A DNA stretch of 64,000 bases from assembly GCF_000143535.2 (NCBI RefSeq), contig NC_037310.1, positions 1,426,001-1,490,000 on the forward strand, read 5' to 3'. The position numbers and the translations under genes were made by a program. The notes beneath the pieces were generated by a model. That model was not told the DNA's origin. It ran no database searches and saw nothing but the letters and a program-made list of their open reading frames with translations. The stretch is from Botrytis cinerea B05.10. Lineage: Eukaryota > Ascomycota > Leotiomycetes > Helotiales > Sclerotiniaceae. This document shows positions 33,768-46,408 of the stretch, in pieces. How positions within the stretch are numbered: the first letter of the stretch is position 1; each line of letters begins with the position of its first letter.

Positions 33768-36700
33768 ATATTTTATACCAATATGCTACCCCTCATTTCG
33801 GCATTCCATTTATCGCATTTCATACATCAATACGTTCCTTTAGAACTACATATATTTACATCACTACTCATTATAACATATTTCTTTTGTCACCGCCGAC
33901 GTCAAGCAACAAAAACCTTTATATTTAACGACTTTATGGCTTCATTTCTTGATTGCGACAATAATGGCACCGTCGTGTCTTGTTTAGGGAGGAAAATGTG
34001 CGAGCTCGGCGATTATAGCCTGGAGTCTCATCTGGAGTTCCGGAGTGGACATCATTCATAGCACGGCTTTGGTGTTAACAAGCGGACTGACTATTGCATT
34101 TTGTGGGGTTTGCTTGGAATTTGGGAAGTACAGGAATAGGAGTGGAGGATCAGGCTTTCTTTTTTTTTTTTTCATTGAGGAGAACGGGACTTAATTGCTG
34201 GCTGTTGGCGTATAATTTTGTACATGGGCGTTTCACGGGCATGTCTGAGAGAATGGATACTTCCTAGGTGCTTAGAAGAAATCTTGGGAGAGAAGACGAA
34301 TCTAGGATCATGGGAAGAGGAGGAGTGGTGAGATGAAGCTATAGTGGAGTGTTCCGTATAAGCTAGCCAATGAATACAAAAAACAATATTATATCACACT
34401 ACATCATCTCCCAAGTGCAAAATGATTAGCTTATGCAATTTACTAATTATTTCTGACCTCCATCCTTCGTCTTGGTCTACAGTCATGATCTACCGGACCG
34501 CATGCCTTTCGTAAGTCCAAGTCCCGAAGCACATTTTTCCTTGCGCATGAATCAGAATGTACGTGTCTATCAATAACATCAATATCAACATGAATCACAC
34601 GTTTAAGTTCTTGGAAATTTTCAGCGTTCGTCGCATCAATTAATCACGCAGCACGCACAATCACATCACCAAGACCCATCACACCAAGAGATAATCACTT
34701 CCCTCCGTGCACTCGCCGCAATAAATAGACACATATCACATCCCAAAATACAAGTACCGATGTGATTCCCACAGCGTAAATGCACCCCGTGAATCCACTC
34801 AGTACCGGTGACATATGTATGTAAGTATGTATGTGACATGTTTCTCGGAAATAATCCATACTGCGCAGAACAAGAACATGGCTGCATAAATTAAGCTATA
34901 TTTCGTATATCACCAGCCGTCCAAGCCACAGAGTGACGAAGATGAAGCGTGTCACGCTTGCTTGGAACAGGTTCCGTTAAACGAATACTGGCACGGCTGA
35001 TTAAGGTGCTATCGATAACTCCCTGCCTTTCTAGACTGTAAGCTGCCTAGGTGTACAATAGAAGCAGTGTAATAAGCACATGGAACGTTGAGAACTCCCC
35101 TACGGAATACACACCCCGATTCGTAGGCTGCTCGGCTTCGAGGGAGGGGGAAAATAAGCATAATCTTCCTACCCAGACTCCGTGATGGATCCATAGCTAT
35201 TATTGTCGTGAGGAGAAACACACATCGACGGCTTTGTAGCATTCGTATACTCCTCCCATGATAACTGACGTTCTGGAACTGAGGGGGATGTTCAGAGAGG
35301 TTACATGTACCAAAATTAGACAATCGTGTCTCACTGTACTGTATGACATCCCTCCCTACGGACATCATCGTATGCGGCACGAAGATTTCTATTTTGAACC
35401 GTCGATGGATGAGCGCAAACCAAACAGACAAACGAAACGGCATTCAGGAAGAGCAGCACAAAGCAGCATCGACCCACTAACGGGGAGCGGGAAAAGACCG
35501 ACCGACTTGTCTGTGGCATCTCCCAGCTCGGATGAGCTATTGGATACACAAGAAGTGAAATTGGAAGACCGATTGCAAAAGTCAGGGATTTAAGCGCCGC
35601 CAGAATCGGAGAGTTTGGATGAATGGGGAACCTCAGCATGGTTGATTGGAGGGAGACAGGGACAGGGGACGGATAAGGGTGTGCTGTGTGGGTCGGTGGC
35701 ATGCTTTTACGAGTGGATGCTTATCTTATTGATTGGTGCTGAGGCAATGGGGGACGGACTTAAGCGCTGAGGAAGAAAATATGTGGAGCTTTTGGCGGGG
35801 GACTGGATGCTTGATATACGAAGGGGGGGCGGTGATTGGATGAGAGGCCACGGTTGGGAATCCAGGGGCGCTGGGGGATGGGATGGAGGGGTTTGGGTTT
35901 CTTTTGGGGGGAAGGGAAGGAGAGTTCGGAGAGACGAGGATGTGGCTGTTTGGGTGAGAAATTGTCCTTCGTATTGTGTATGGATTGACGATGCTCATTA
36001 CTTCCATCGTCGTGGACATGCTTTGGTATGGGATTCATCCGATGAGATCCGGAAATGCCGTCAATGGGAAGAAGCTTGTGCGATGGGATCAATGAGCAAC
36101 TACTGTGTTGCTCCTTTCAATAGATCACTTTGGGAGGAATGCTGGAATTGTTTGGGAACATCGGAGTAGCCGCATGGCAGTGTCAAGTCAATGGTCATCT
36201 GCAGTCCCAGAAGTTGGTCACTGAGGCACGGAATATTGAATGAGGAAGAAACTCCATGGCAAGAGATAAGACCTAATATTGCTATTTTACAATAATGAGT
36301 CAACGCAAGACTCGGATGCATAGCAGTTATTGCCGTGGAAAAGAGCCTCAAAATAGTTGGCACTTTCGGACTCGAATGCCTTGAGGCGGCGTAATGGCTT
36401 ACATCGGATTTTATATTCGTCAGTATATTTTTCCGAGAGAGCCTCGAAGTCTTAGGTACATTGGCACTCGGGAGCCTTGCTTGCGTCGTAACCGCTTACA
36501 TCATATTCTGCTTGAGTATTCGTTAGGACATTCGTCACGTCTTCAAAGTACAGAATGATGATCTAATCCTTCCAGCTCTAGCAAATAGATCAGATAATAC
36601 GATATCACAACATCTAGTTTCGAACTAAGAACCCAAACGTGGGGATATCTCATACTAACAGATATGGTGATAGAGGCGAAAGCCTATCCAACGTCCCATG

Positions 36701-38870
36701 GAATAAAATCAGGATTCTCGGGGTCTCCACAACCTCTAAACATCTTACGGAGGTTACACTGAAACAGACCCTCGAACAAAATATTAGGTATGGCTTCGGA
36801 AACCAACATCACCATCGATCCATCTGGTCTGATATTGGCTCACTCCGTGAACCGGATCCACAACAGAACTCTGAGTCGCACCGTCAACCGTTACCTCTTC
36901 ACTGCCACTGCCGATATTGTGACTCGATCACATCACAATCGAATCCGCCCGGACTCGCCGAAGCACAATTTGCACAAATGATAGAGATTACGCGATCGAC
37001 GAGAAAGTTACGTGGTTCCTCGCTCCAAGGTTCTCTCCAGGAAAGAATCCCGTGATTCACATCGGACAGCACGCAGGATGTCGGGGCTGGTGGAGCTCTG
37101 CACGGAAAACAGAGGCATGAAAGAAGTAGATCCGAAACGACGCGCTGCAAACATGTTCCGGTAGTTGGTTCCCCGTGCTTCTAACGCATTTGAGCTCGTT
37201 TCGACTTCACTCGGGACCCCGTCAGGGTTTTGATACTTCGGTGATCCGAGGAAGGATGCGAGTGTACTGAGTGAGAATGGGTGCTGGCGTTTTGGATGGT
37301 CGCTTATGATGCGGCCACCTTCTCCATTTTACTGCATGTGTCATTCCTTTCACAGCAGCAAGGAAGAAATTTTCGTTGTCGACACGAGGATGCTTTTTTT
37401 TTCAAGGACTTGCTTCGATTGTTTAAAAAGAACTTGGCTCGACTTATTACATGAACTCACCAGCCAAGCCCGGGCGGTTTTTCGTCAGGAAAGCTCTACT
37501 TGATACTTCAGCTCGAAAATTGCTTGCATTTTTCGCCCAAGCCAACCCGGTCATCAAAATTTCCTGGGCCTTAGAGGCCCCCACCCTAAAAGCTTGACCT
37601 TCTGCGGGGGTAAGCAGTAGGTTCCCCTTTGTCATGATAAGCCAAGCAAATTACCAATGCTCGTGCGCGGCGGCTCAAAAGATTAGCAAATCTAAGGTGT
37701 CATGGCCGTCCGACTCCACTTGCAGCCTCACGGTTTGTTGGAAGGATCAAAGATGCAGAATTTAAATTGGAATCCCAGCCTTGCACGCAAGGCCTTCCGT
37801 CAACACTCTAGTGACGTTTGGGTTCGAAGGATTCGAACCTTTGTTTGGAAATGGAAGCGAAATGCGTTCTAGATTAGGAGCCAAGAAGTTTCTAGAGCCT
37901 GATCTTCGAGGGTATTTGACTCGGGTTTCTTCCCGGAGGATCTGTCTCGCCAGTTCCGAACCGTTTGATATTGGATGTGGACTCGTTTGTTGTAGGCAGC
38001 AGATGCGAAACCGTGGTAGAAACTGTATTCTGGAACATTAGTATGCTTCAGAACTATATTCAAGCGCAGAAGTGGATGTTTTCCAGACAATCATCATGGG
38101 TTTTGACAGGCGCGAGATTGCCACATGCGAGCGTCAAGGTGGTACAGAGCTCTATAGCCTGCCACGTTTAATTCGCATGTAGATAGTCCAGAATACCGAT
38201 GCTGCAAGTGCAGTCGATGAGGATGCCTCTGCCAAAGCAGCACCAAAGAGTCGTCCCTTGTTCCAAACAACAGCGCTGCCTGAAGCGCATTGATCAAAAT
38301 CCGGTTTCTCGTGCATCGAATACCTGGCTATGGACCTGCGAGCGCGCGGGCCTAACGATGGGTGCTTGCAAGGAGAATTTAGATTTGCGTCCATTTGCAC
38401 GTCCACATCCATCACCACATGTATTTCTTATTTCCATGTATGACTGATGCTAAAAATAAGAACATGAAGTCGTGCTGCCTTTACTTTGGCAGAAATCGCG
38501 GAAATGACGGTATTGAACTATGTAGCTGGTTGATTACCTTTGCCCTCATCGAGCCTGCACGTACTTGCAAGACGCCTATGCGCATCTACACTGGCGACGG
38601 TAACTAATCAGATCCCAAGATTTCTTTCGGCTTCTGGGTAGATAATGGCATACGAAATAATGCAAGATTGCATTATGTGCAAAGCCAGAGTATCTGCTGT
38701 CATTGTGCATCTCAGTATAATTTCACACTGCACAAACAAGATTATCCTCAGCACATTTCACGTACATACATTCCATGATATCTTCGCTGCCTATTCGTTC
38801 AATACCATGCACGTGCCCAATGTGTCACCACCTCCCCAGAACCCCTTCTCGCTATTAACATAATACCAAA
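33768..38870. other. 5.1 kb without a recognisable gene
   Basis: The first 300 bp are probably the 3' untranslated region of the preceding gene. The rest has ordinary, not RIP-like, composition. The longest frames (138 codons at 36639, 123 codons on minus at 35702, 111 codons at 35258) overlap one another on both strands and show no domain. T runs occur at 34161-34173 and 37387-37395. An old degenerate gene, an RNA gene or undetected short exons are possible. Confidence 0.45.
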
Positions 38871-39198
38871 TAACGTGATTTATTATCAAGTGGACCATAT
38901 CATCGAGTGGACCACTCGAAAATACACCAAAATCAGCCTTTTCTAATATCTATATTTTAATAACCAATCAATATTTTTTTTTATTTTTTATTTTTTTTTT
39001 CAAATTGAAAAGATACTAAATAATGATAAAAAAAAAATATCAGCTTTTTACACTTTAAATTTTTGAAACTTTACAAAATTATATTGTGAGATAAAGAAAG
39101 TGCATGGTTACACATAGTTAGACGAATTCTTGTATAACTACAAAAAGAGGTGACTTATATAATAATATAACTCGCATGCTAATAAATAAACTACGTTA
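38871..39198. mobile_element. MITE of the pogo/Fot1-type family (reverse copy)
   Basis: The 328-bp unit begins TAACGTGATTTATTATCAAG and ends with the inverse ATAAACTACGTTA. Its interior (CGAAAATACACCAAAATCAG, CTATATTTTAATAACCAAT) is the reverse complement of the 3' half of the MITE at 19082-19522. The ends match the transposon at 10902. Confidence 0.75.
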
Positions 39199-39869
39199 TA
39201 TTATTCTCAAAGAATATTATGTACTTTTCTATTCACTATATTGATAGGACGTTATTAACAATAAAAGTTCTAATGATATAAAAAACGATTTGGTTTATTG
39301 AGATTTCAGATAACTATTACACTTAAGGTTTTGACATTCTAGTTGTTGCTTTGAAGGTACTTCAGAGTACTTTCTTATGGGTCCGAATAGTGATGGTGAG
39401 ATTGAGTAGTGAATCTCTCAGAATGTTTTTTTTTTTTTTTTTTTTGGCTTTTTTTGCCGAAGATGGTAAAGCAAGTGAGCAAAAGTATAGTGCGATTGTT
39501 AATATTCATAATCTAGTTCTGATAAGTGAGATATCCATCCTCTACCTGCTATTATCCTTAGATACCGCCATTAACTCCCTATCAATCATGCAGAAAAATG
39601 CTCAATTCCCATCTCTAGTCCCGCATACCTCCCCAACCTTCCTCCGCAGCCAAAACCCCATTCGCAGAGGATTCAATAGTCCAGACTGCAGTCTAGCGAT
39701 ATGAGGTTCTGAATGTCCAAAAGCAATTTGAAATTTGAAAATGATTCAACATTCCAATCAAATACAACATCTCAAATGATTCGACGGTTCAAATTGGTTA
39801 GGAGATTTGATAATCTTCATTGTTAGACTGCAGTCCGGACTATCGGACGCGCTGCCCACTCGCCCACAA
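39199..39869. other. Intergenic with a 20-nt T run and an inverted repeat
   Basis: A poly-T run lies at 39426-39445. ATAGTCC-GACTGCAGTCTA near 39678-39699 recurs inverted near 39825-39844, enclosing about 125 bp; this could be a tiny foldback element. No gene seen. Confidence 0.4.
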
Positions 39870-40847
39870 CTAAAACTTTCCCAAATGATTCACACACCTA
39901 TCTCCCCTGCTCCTCTCCAACTGACACGCCACTCCCGTACTAACCGTATAATCCGCCCCCGTCAGCGGATCAACAATCGTATGGGTGCCCAACGCGCCCC
40001 TTACAGCCTTCGTATACGCTCTGAATAAATCCGCCGCAAATTCCGTCTCCTCCTCCACATACTTCTCGAGATGAAACATCGCCCGTCCATAACACGTGCT
40101 TGATTTAGTAATCGAACACGCATACGGCTTGACGCAGGCAGCGACAGCCAGCTTGCGCGCCTCGTGGGAAGCAGGAAGGGAAATGGCGATTTGCATGTGA
40201 AAGCGGTCGGGGAATTCGCCGCGGGCGGAACACCAGCGGAGAAAATTTCGGAACCGGATGATGATGGGAGAGAGACCGATAATGGAGAATTGGTGGCAGG
40301 ATTTGAAGAAGAGGAGATAGAGAGTGAGTTTTTCGTGGGAGTCGATCACGGTGCTGGGGAATGTAAAGGTATCCGTGGAGAGAAATTGAATAACGAGTTC
40401 GAATTCCGCGATGGATGTTTCTGGAAGTTGGAGTTCTTGAGATACGGATTCTTTGAAAGTGCCATTGAAAGCGTGGTGGAAGAATGAGGATCGTGTACAG
40501 AGTAGGTTTTTGGGTACAGTGAGAGTTTGTTTGGAGCCATTCATGGAGTTGACGACGATCTTGACAGTGGGTCCGGTGAGAAGATTGATTTTGCTAGGAA
40601 AGAAGTGTTAGTTCGAATGACTGTGAGTATATGAGGGAAACATGTAGTATATATGGATTCATGATATTTACCTCAAGAATTGATCTGCTGGAGTCGCTCT
40701 GGGGACTTGTTCTTCTGGGTTGGTCGATCTTCTGCTGCGATTTTCCCATGGTTCACTCTCAAGTTCGTCGCTATACTCATCATTGGAGGATTGATAATCA
40801 TAGTCATCATCCTCAAAATGAAAGACCTCGTTATCCATAATGCCCAT
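39870..40847 (-). CDS. BTB/POZ domain protein 1
   Basis: Two exons (40847-40672 and 40593-39870) with a 78-nt intron join in phase 2 to 299 residues. The N-terminal exon encodes an acidic tail (DNEVFHFEDDDYDYQSS). Exon 2 begins INLLTGPTVKIVVN and continues with the BTB core: LTVPKNLLCTRSSFFHHAF, FKESVSQELQLPETSIAEFELVIQFL. BTB domains dimerise and, in many proteins, act as adaptors for cullin-3 ligases. The remaining half is a helical fungal extension ending in a conserved DPLTGADY-type segment, which recurs as CPLTELRFD and DPLTEKRM in two neighbours. It is the first of four such genes on this strand. An inner ATG (codon 4) is an alternative start. Confidence 0.75.
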
Positions 40848-41300
40848 TTGTTCTTGATGTGAGGCTTTTGAGGGGATTGTTGATATATGTTTGTCTTAAA
40901 ATAGTTGAATGAAAGTTGGTTCAAAAATTCTGAAATTTGTTTGAAATAGTTCCGAAACAGGTGACCAACAAGGTGTATTGATACTACTCTTCTAAGATGG
41001 AAGTTGAATATGAGAGACCAATGGTTTTTCAAGGTTATATATTTCACGCTAATTCTATGTGGCAGTATCAAAGAATAATCTGGCCAACAAGGTTCTTTTC
41101 ATTTTTAATTCAGTGTCGTACGAGAATTCTTCCTACTGCGTATCATATGTAATATGATATGCCACATGATTCATACCTTAATTCTTCCGTTGCTTCACTG
41201 CAAGTCAGAAAGCTCAGAGTTTGTTAATGTAACAAAAAAGCCCCTATGTTATAAGTTACACGGTATGGCCAGTACTATCATTCTTATCCCTCAATCTCGC
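40848..41300. other. Spacer between BTB genes 1 and 2
   Basis: Contains the promoter of BTB gene 1 and the 3' end of BTB gene 2. No separate gene is supported; the 132-codon minus frame (41071-40673) overlaps exon 1 of gene 1 in another frame and has no motif. Confidence 0.45.
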
Positions 41301-42527
41301 TCAATAAGAGAATTTCTTGCCATTGAGAAGATCACACGACTCGGTGAACATGCAAGGTGTACGTTGGTCTGCCACTTCTCGATACACACGCATGAGATTC
41401 GCGGCAAATCCATCCAATGTGTCGAGCTCTTTTTGAAAACGGAATGTCCAAGCCTTCCCATGAATAGGATTGACAGACTGAAGGTATGTTTGAATGCATG
41501 AGCGCGCAAACAACATTAGAAGTTTTTGGCCGTCTGGAAAATTGGCAACTTTGCAAATGTGGCCTGCCTGGAGATAGAGACGATCCATCATAAGCAGCTC
41601 TTTGATATTATCCAAGATCATATCCGAGATATCAAGACCAAGTTTCTCTGCCAACTCGTAGAAATCGATAAGATTTGTCTGTATAGATTGAGAGGTTAGC
41701 GTTGTTTCATCCCACATGGAGGATCATTATGACCTACAACTTGTTGCGACCCAGAACTAAAACCAGCAATATCAGAGCGGACAAAAGCACCAGTGTAAAG
41801 ATATTGAACAACGAAATCAAAGGCTACGATTGAACAATCGATTTTGAGAGTTTCTCGTGTAATTTGACCCAAAGTTTCAGCTGTGATGGCATTCTGGAAG
41901 TATGGTGAAGCCTGAACAAGTAATGCTTTAGGTATGAGATAGTTTTTGACTCCCAGCTGGATGCCAGCGGTGACCAGAACTTCAGGACCGCGAAACAAAT
42001 CGAGTCTGTTTGTGAACTCACTGGCGGGCAGTTGAGCGGCGATGTTATGTGTGATCTTGGCGCGTTTCTGGGGGTGCGGATTAACTGTGTCGCTTTGGAT
42101 TTGATGTGAAGCTAAGGGATGTCAGTATGTAAAATAGCAGGGCCTTTTCAAAGTTTATCATATTGAAAGTTTTTGAGGTAGACTTACCCTTAGTGAATGG
42201 AGGCTCAGAAGCTTGAACTGCTTGAGGGCTAGTAGTATTGCTGACTGCACAAGATCTAAAAGGTTCGAAGCCGGGACCGACTGTGTTGGAGCCAAATAAG
42301 AGAGACCTCGCTGGCATAGCAGAAACTGGCCTTGCAGGAGATGCGAATGTTGTGGTGTTCGTCACAGGTGGTGCTAATTTTGCTAGAGGAGTTCGATTAG
42401 TGGCTGGGCTGTTAGCACTCAATGGCCTGACAGTCGAGGCGATATTCTCTTGATTGTTGTTCTTTGCAGAATTAACTTCGCTGGGAGAACCCAGCATCTT
42501 GGATGCAGAATGGTTGAAAGTTGCCAT
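41301..42527 (-). CDS. BTB/POZ domain protein 2
   Basis: Three exons (42527-42188, 42111-41738, 41678-41301) join in phases 1 and 0, giving 363 residues from an ATG in a strong context (ACCATGGC). The frame stays open upstream to 42653, but without ATG. Residues 1-115 are low-complexity Ser/Asn/Pro-rich, with no domain. The BTB part follows in exon 2: GPEVLVTAGIQLGVKNYLIPKALLVQASPYFQNAI, then DFVVQYLYTGAF. Exon 3 supplies the helical extension (FYELAEKLGLDISDMI). The protein lacks the DPLT segment of its neighbours but ends with the related TESCDLLNG. It is probably a diverged member of the local family. Confidence 0.65.
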
Positions 42528-43622
42528 GGTACCATTCAATCTTGTTGAGCAATTGGCGATAGGATCAGATTTGGCACGGTTTGGACCTAAAAGAGACGTC
42601 GAATCTGGTGGCTCGGGTTGTTTGCCGCATTTACTTAATGCTTTGTCACGCACCGCACCTGTGTTGAAAAGACCACTTGGAGTGGGAAGAATTGAAATAG
42701 TACCGAAGATGGGAAATCTGGAGTTATTTATTGCGTGGAAGAAATTCCAGAGAAAAACTGAAAACTTGACCTCTATTGTGGAGAGAATCTGTAGAAGCTT
42801 CCAATAAGCTCACCTTCTTTTATCTTCTTCTTTCTTTAACCGTGAGACTCTTAGCGCAATTTATAAAATGAGGAAGCGACGACCTTGATTCACTGGACGA
42901 ACACCACGCTTAAACATCTGAACGTGGTTTTGAGATCATTTTGATTGCTGAACCTGCGGAAGATGTAATGTCTCGCTCAGAGTTTTATTCACACAAGACT
43001 GACGGAAAGAGGGTGACCAAGGTAGCAAAGGATAAGTACTACCTGCTAATGGTTTGGTGTCCTTGCTATTGACTGTCGTCGAACTAGGTAAACTAATGTT
43101 TCGCCAACTGGACATTCTGGCTGAGCACCTACATCTGGGAGTATTTATCCATGCAGAGTATCCAGCAACGAGCATTTCTCTCTTTTATAAGTGAGGGATG
43201 TCAAAATGGCAACTATTGATGGAATCTGGCCAGGTTCAGGGTGAGAGAAGAGTGAACTATAATATAAACATTGAGGTTTGAGAGAGAAGGTCACTGATAA
43301 ACTCTACCGTTCTTCCATGCTTGGTAGCGGAAGTTTTCAATATGTCTGGATACACTAAAAGCAACCAGCCGATCACTCGTTGATTCTGGTTTGTTGGGAT
43401 CAAGATCTATATCTACATTCTCGTCTTGATGGGAATATAGCAATATCATGGCCTGAAGGAAAAAATCGAAGTTGAAAGATTGTATTGTAATCATCAACTA
43501 ACTAAACTGTGAATACGATTCACCAATACCCCCTCCACAATGTATTACGATAGCCAAATAATCCGATGACACTGAGGTTTGAATAGTCTAACCCCAAACT
43601 CATGATAAACTAAGAAAATATC
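42528..43622. other. Spacer with a possible orphan exon
   Basis: On the minus strand, after a TTCCTTCAG acceptor near 43455, a short frame encodes MILLYSHQDENVDIDLD and stops at 43291. It could be a 3' exon of BTB gene 3, but I could not find a join in phase. The rest is non-coding as far as I can see. Confidence 0.35.
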
Positions 43623-44517
43623 TTACCCATAATGAGGCAGCCATAGCCTGGATCCGTATGCATTAATGTGGCCTGCAAAATTCCATTTCGTCAAGGGTCT
43701 CATTCTCTTTTCCGTTAAGGGATCCTCATAGCATTCCGGTCCGTGACTATGTTCTGAAAGTCCTTTAACCATTGTTTCACCCAATGATTTCACCACCTCG
43801 ACCGCGAGCCCGTCGATAGTATCAAAAGCCGCTTTTACATCCAACCAAGAAGTATTGGATCTAACGGCAGGTAAGGTGTTGCCGTACGGAGCATCTTTCA
43901 TGAGAGTTTCGTAGACAAGATATGGTCGTACGCATGCCTTGGCAAATAGGCGACGCGCCTTATGTTCAATTGGCAGTTGATATACCGATTCTAGAAAAGC
44001 GTATGCCAATGTGCCATATTCGATGCAGATTGCATACCAGTGATCCACGAGAATTGTTCTTAAATTCGTGTCAACTTTTTCGAAAGGACCAGCAACATCA
44101 AATTTGTCCGCAACGATGTAGAAATTGATAATCGAATCGAGGCCTCGGATGTAAGAAGTCCAGGCAAGTTTTCCGCAATAGATCAATTCTAGAAGCAACT
44201 CGAATTCTTCGACTGTATCTTCTGGAAGCTCAACACGATTTTCGGTGCTTTCCTTGAAATATCCGTTGAGAGCGCGATCAAAGAACCTTGAGCGGTGGCA
44301 TATGAGGGCCAGAGGAACAATATATGTTGTAGATTTGTCTGCTGGTCCCACGATGATAGTCGCAGTTGGACCTTCGTACAAGCTCTTCTCACTACAACCA
44401 TTAGCTTATGACGATTAATAGGAGACGAGAGTAGACGTACATTCCAGGTGCCGATCCTTTTGCATCTAACATGAATGGAAGTACCTTGGAATTCTTAATG
44501 TCCGATGGAGTTGCCAT
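43623..44517 (-). CDS. BTB/POZ domain protein 3
   Basis: Two exons (44517-44441 and 44391-43623) with a 49-nt GTACGT...TGTAG intron join in phase 2, giving 281 residues. Exon 1 encodes MATPSDIKNSKVLPF. The BTB core is in exon 2: SLYEGPTATIIVGPADKSTTYIVPLALICHRSRFFDRAL, FKESTENRVELPEDTVEEFELLLELIY. The C-terminal half carries EHKARRLFAKACVRPYL and YEDPLTEKRMRPL, as in BTB gene 1. The terminal codons CAT TAT GGG TAA also form a possible GTAAGA donor, so a further exon may exist. Family membership is clear; cellular role is unknown. Confidence 0.75.
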
Positions 44518-45518
44518 CTTTGACGTTGTGATAATGATTTCGTGCTGTCAAAAATGTGAAGTTCTTATGTTGGACAGCCAAATTGGGGGGGATACTAAGA
44601 TTCTGTGAAGGCGATGATGATTCTGGAATGAGATGTAACAGAGGAAGAGGCGTCTATGTTATTAGAAGAGCCCAGCGATAAAGCCGTATATGTGCAGCTT
44701 AATAGACTATGGTATCAAATAGCAGTACCGTAATTGATTCACCGTGGAGAATGTTAAGATTTGTAGCATCGCATTGCATTGCATTAAAACAGGTGAATTT
44801 TGAGATCACGTTCTTCCACATTACAGTTCTCTGTAACTTCGACCAAGTCTTTGGTAAATGGCCCATTGCTATTTCATTGAGTAGTTCCGGAAACTATACG
44901 AACGTTGAGAAGTTTGTCATGACTACATGCAATCCTCATTAACCATTAAGAAACAACGTTTGAATAACTTCTAATCACCGGGAAAATCTGTAAAAAAAAG
45001 ATGTCTTATAAAATAGTCAACTCTCACCCAATGCTACCAGATTCCCAGGTCTCTTTTATATTTCGGCCATTGCGATCATTCTTTCGAAGCTTCAAATGCA
45101 ACTTCCGAGGAAGTTAAGAGTATGAAGTATGATTACCAAAGAAGAAAATTGATTCCAGTCCGTTAAATATCGACAATAACCTCAATGTTGCGAAGTTATA
45201 ACCTCTTGCGTCTTGCGGAAAGAAATATCGAAGAAGTAAACTCAACTCCTATCCTATAAGATATCGAGTTAATTCCCAAAAATAACATACTATCACAAAA
45301 AACCCATTGCATGAAATGGCCTCACAGTTCTCCCCCAAGACTAAAGTGCCATGTAAAATCAACGTGTAATAAAATGCAACTAAGCCATAGTTACTAATAA
45401 ATGGAAATAAGGAAGACCTCAACTCTATCCTCCAAATACCATCAACACCCCCCAAAGACCCCCACACAACCCAAAACCCCAATACTAAAGTAATACCCAA
45501 CCTCGCCTTCGACACAAC
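44518..45518. other. Spacer between BTB genes 3 and 4
   Basis: About 1 kb. An 88-codon minus frame (45515-45249) with one hydrophobic stretch lies here; it lacks a domain and is only weakly supported. No other gene seen. Confidence 0.4.
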
Positions 45519-46408
45519 CTACTTGACCTCATACATGGTCCCAGTATCAAATCTCAACTCCGTCAACGGACACCACATCGTCGACGTAGAATACCCATCA
45601 CCGTCCACCTTGCCCATCGAAAGACTACTCAACGATTCACCAACCAATCTCAAAACATCCAATTCAAGACCTTCAACTTCTGCAAATAACTTCTTAAACT
45701 CCTTTGCTTTTGTCTTACTTGTATCGGAGCATAGCAAGTGCTTCACATACGGTTTGAGCAAAAAGCTCGCCAGGAGCTCTCGGACCCGTCCATCAATGGG
45801 ATGTGCAAATGCATCTTTCAGTATTTCCTCAAAAGTAGGATTTATCATAGGAGATTTCTCGTCCTCATCATATTCTTTTTCCGAGGCGGCGGAAAGTTCA
45901 GCTGTGAAGTTTTTTACCACATTCAAGTAAGAGCCCTCGAGTTCCAATGCCTTGGCAATCTTGAAAAATTGAATAAACAACCGGATTGCTTCAAAAGGTT
46001 GAGATTTTGCGATGTCGATGATGATATTGCCAGTATGCATCCACTGAAGTGCCATATCGAAAGTCTCGGTATTCCACTCATTCAACTCCAAGATCGCATT
46101 ATTATGATTCTGACCATTGGCATCGGTGTCACTTATTTTTCCAAACAACCCGAGTTTCCTCTCACAGACTTTCGAATAATAGGATAGAACAGCGCGAGAC
46201 ACCACGCGTTTTACTTTGCCCGTCTCGCCTTTGGAAGGCCCTAAAATGATATGGACCATATCTCCGCCATGGAAAAGCGTACTTCGTCTGCACAGAATGA
46301 GCACAGTGATGCTAGGACAAAATGGTATAAAACTTACTCATAGAATTCGCAAGCTGGCACTTCAAATGGCGCTTTGCGAACAATGCTGGACTCTGTATCT
46401 GGAGCCAT
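45519..46408 (-). CDS. BTB/POZ domain protein 4
   Basis: Two exons (46408-46338 and 46287-45519) with a 50-nt intron (GTAAGT...TGCAG) join in phase 2, giving 279 residues. Exon 1 encodes MAPDTESSIVRKAPF. Exon 2 begins RSTLFHGGDMVHIILGPSKGETGKVKRVVSRAVLSYYSKV, a BTB-type start, and continues with WNTETFDMALQWMHTGNI. The C-terminal helices contain RVRELLASFLLKPYVKHLL and the CPLTELRF segment. The short first exon with a phase-2 intron is shared with BTB gene 3, which supports local duplication. The domain match is weaker than in gene 3, so the BTB call is likely but not certain. Confidence 0.65.

Noticed and set aside
37800..37845. GGTTCGAAGGATTCGAACC resembling a tRNA T-arm
   Set aside because: No acceptor stem, anticodon arm or D-arm could be placed around it.
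42188..42653. Start of BTB gene 2 at 42653
   Set aside because: The first codon there is GTG, not ATG. The first good ATG in a strong context is at 42527.
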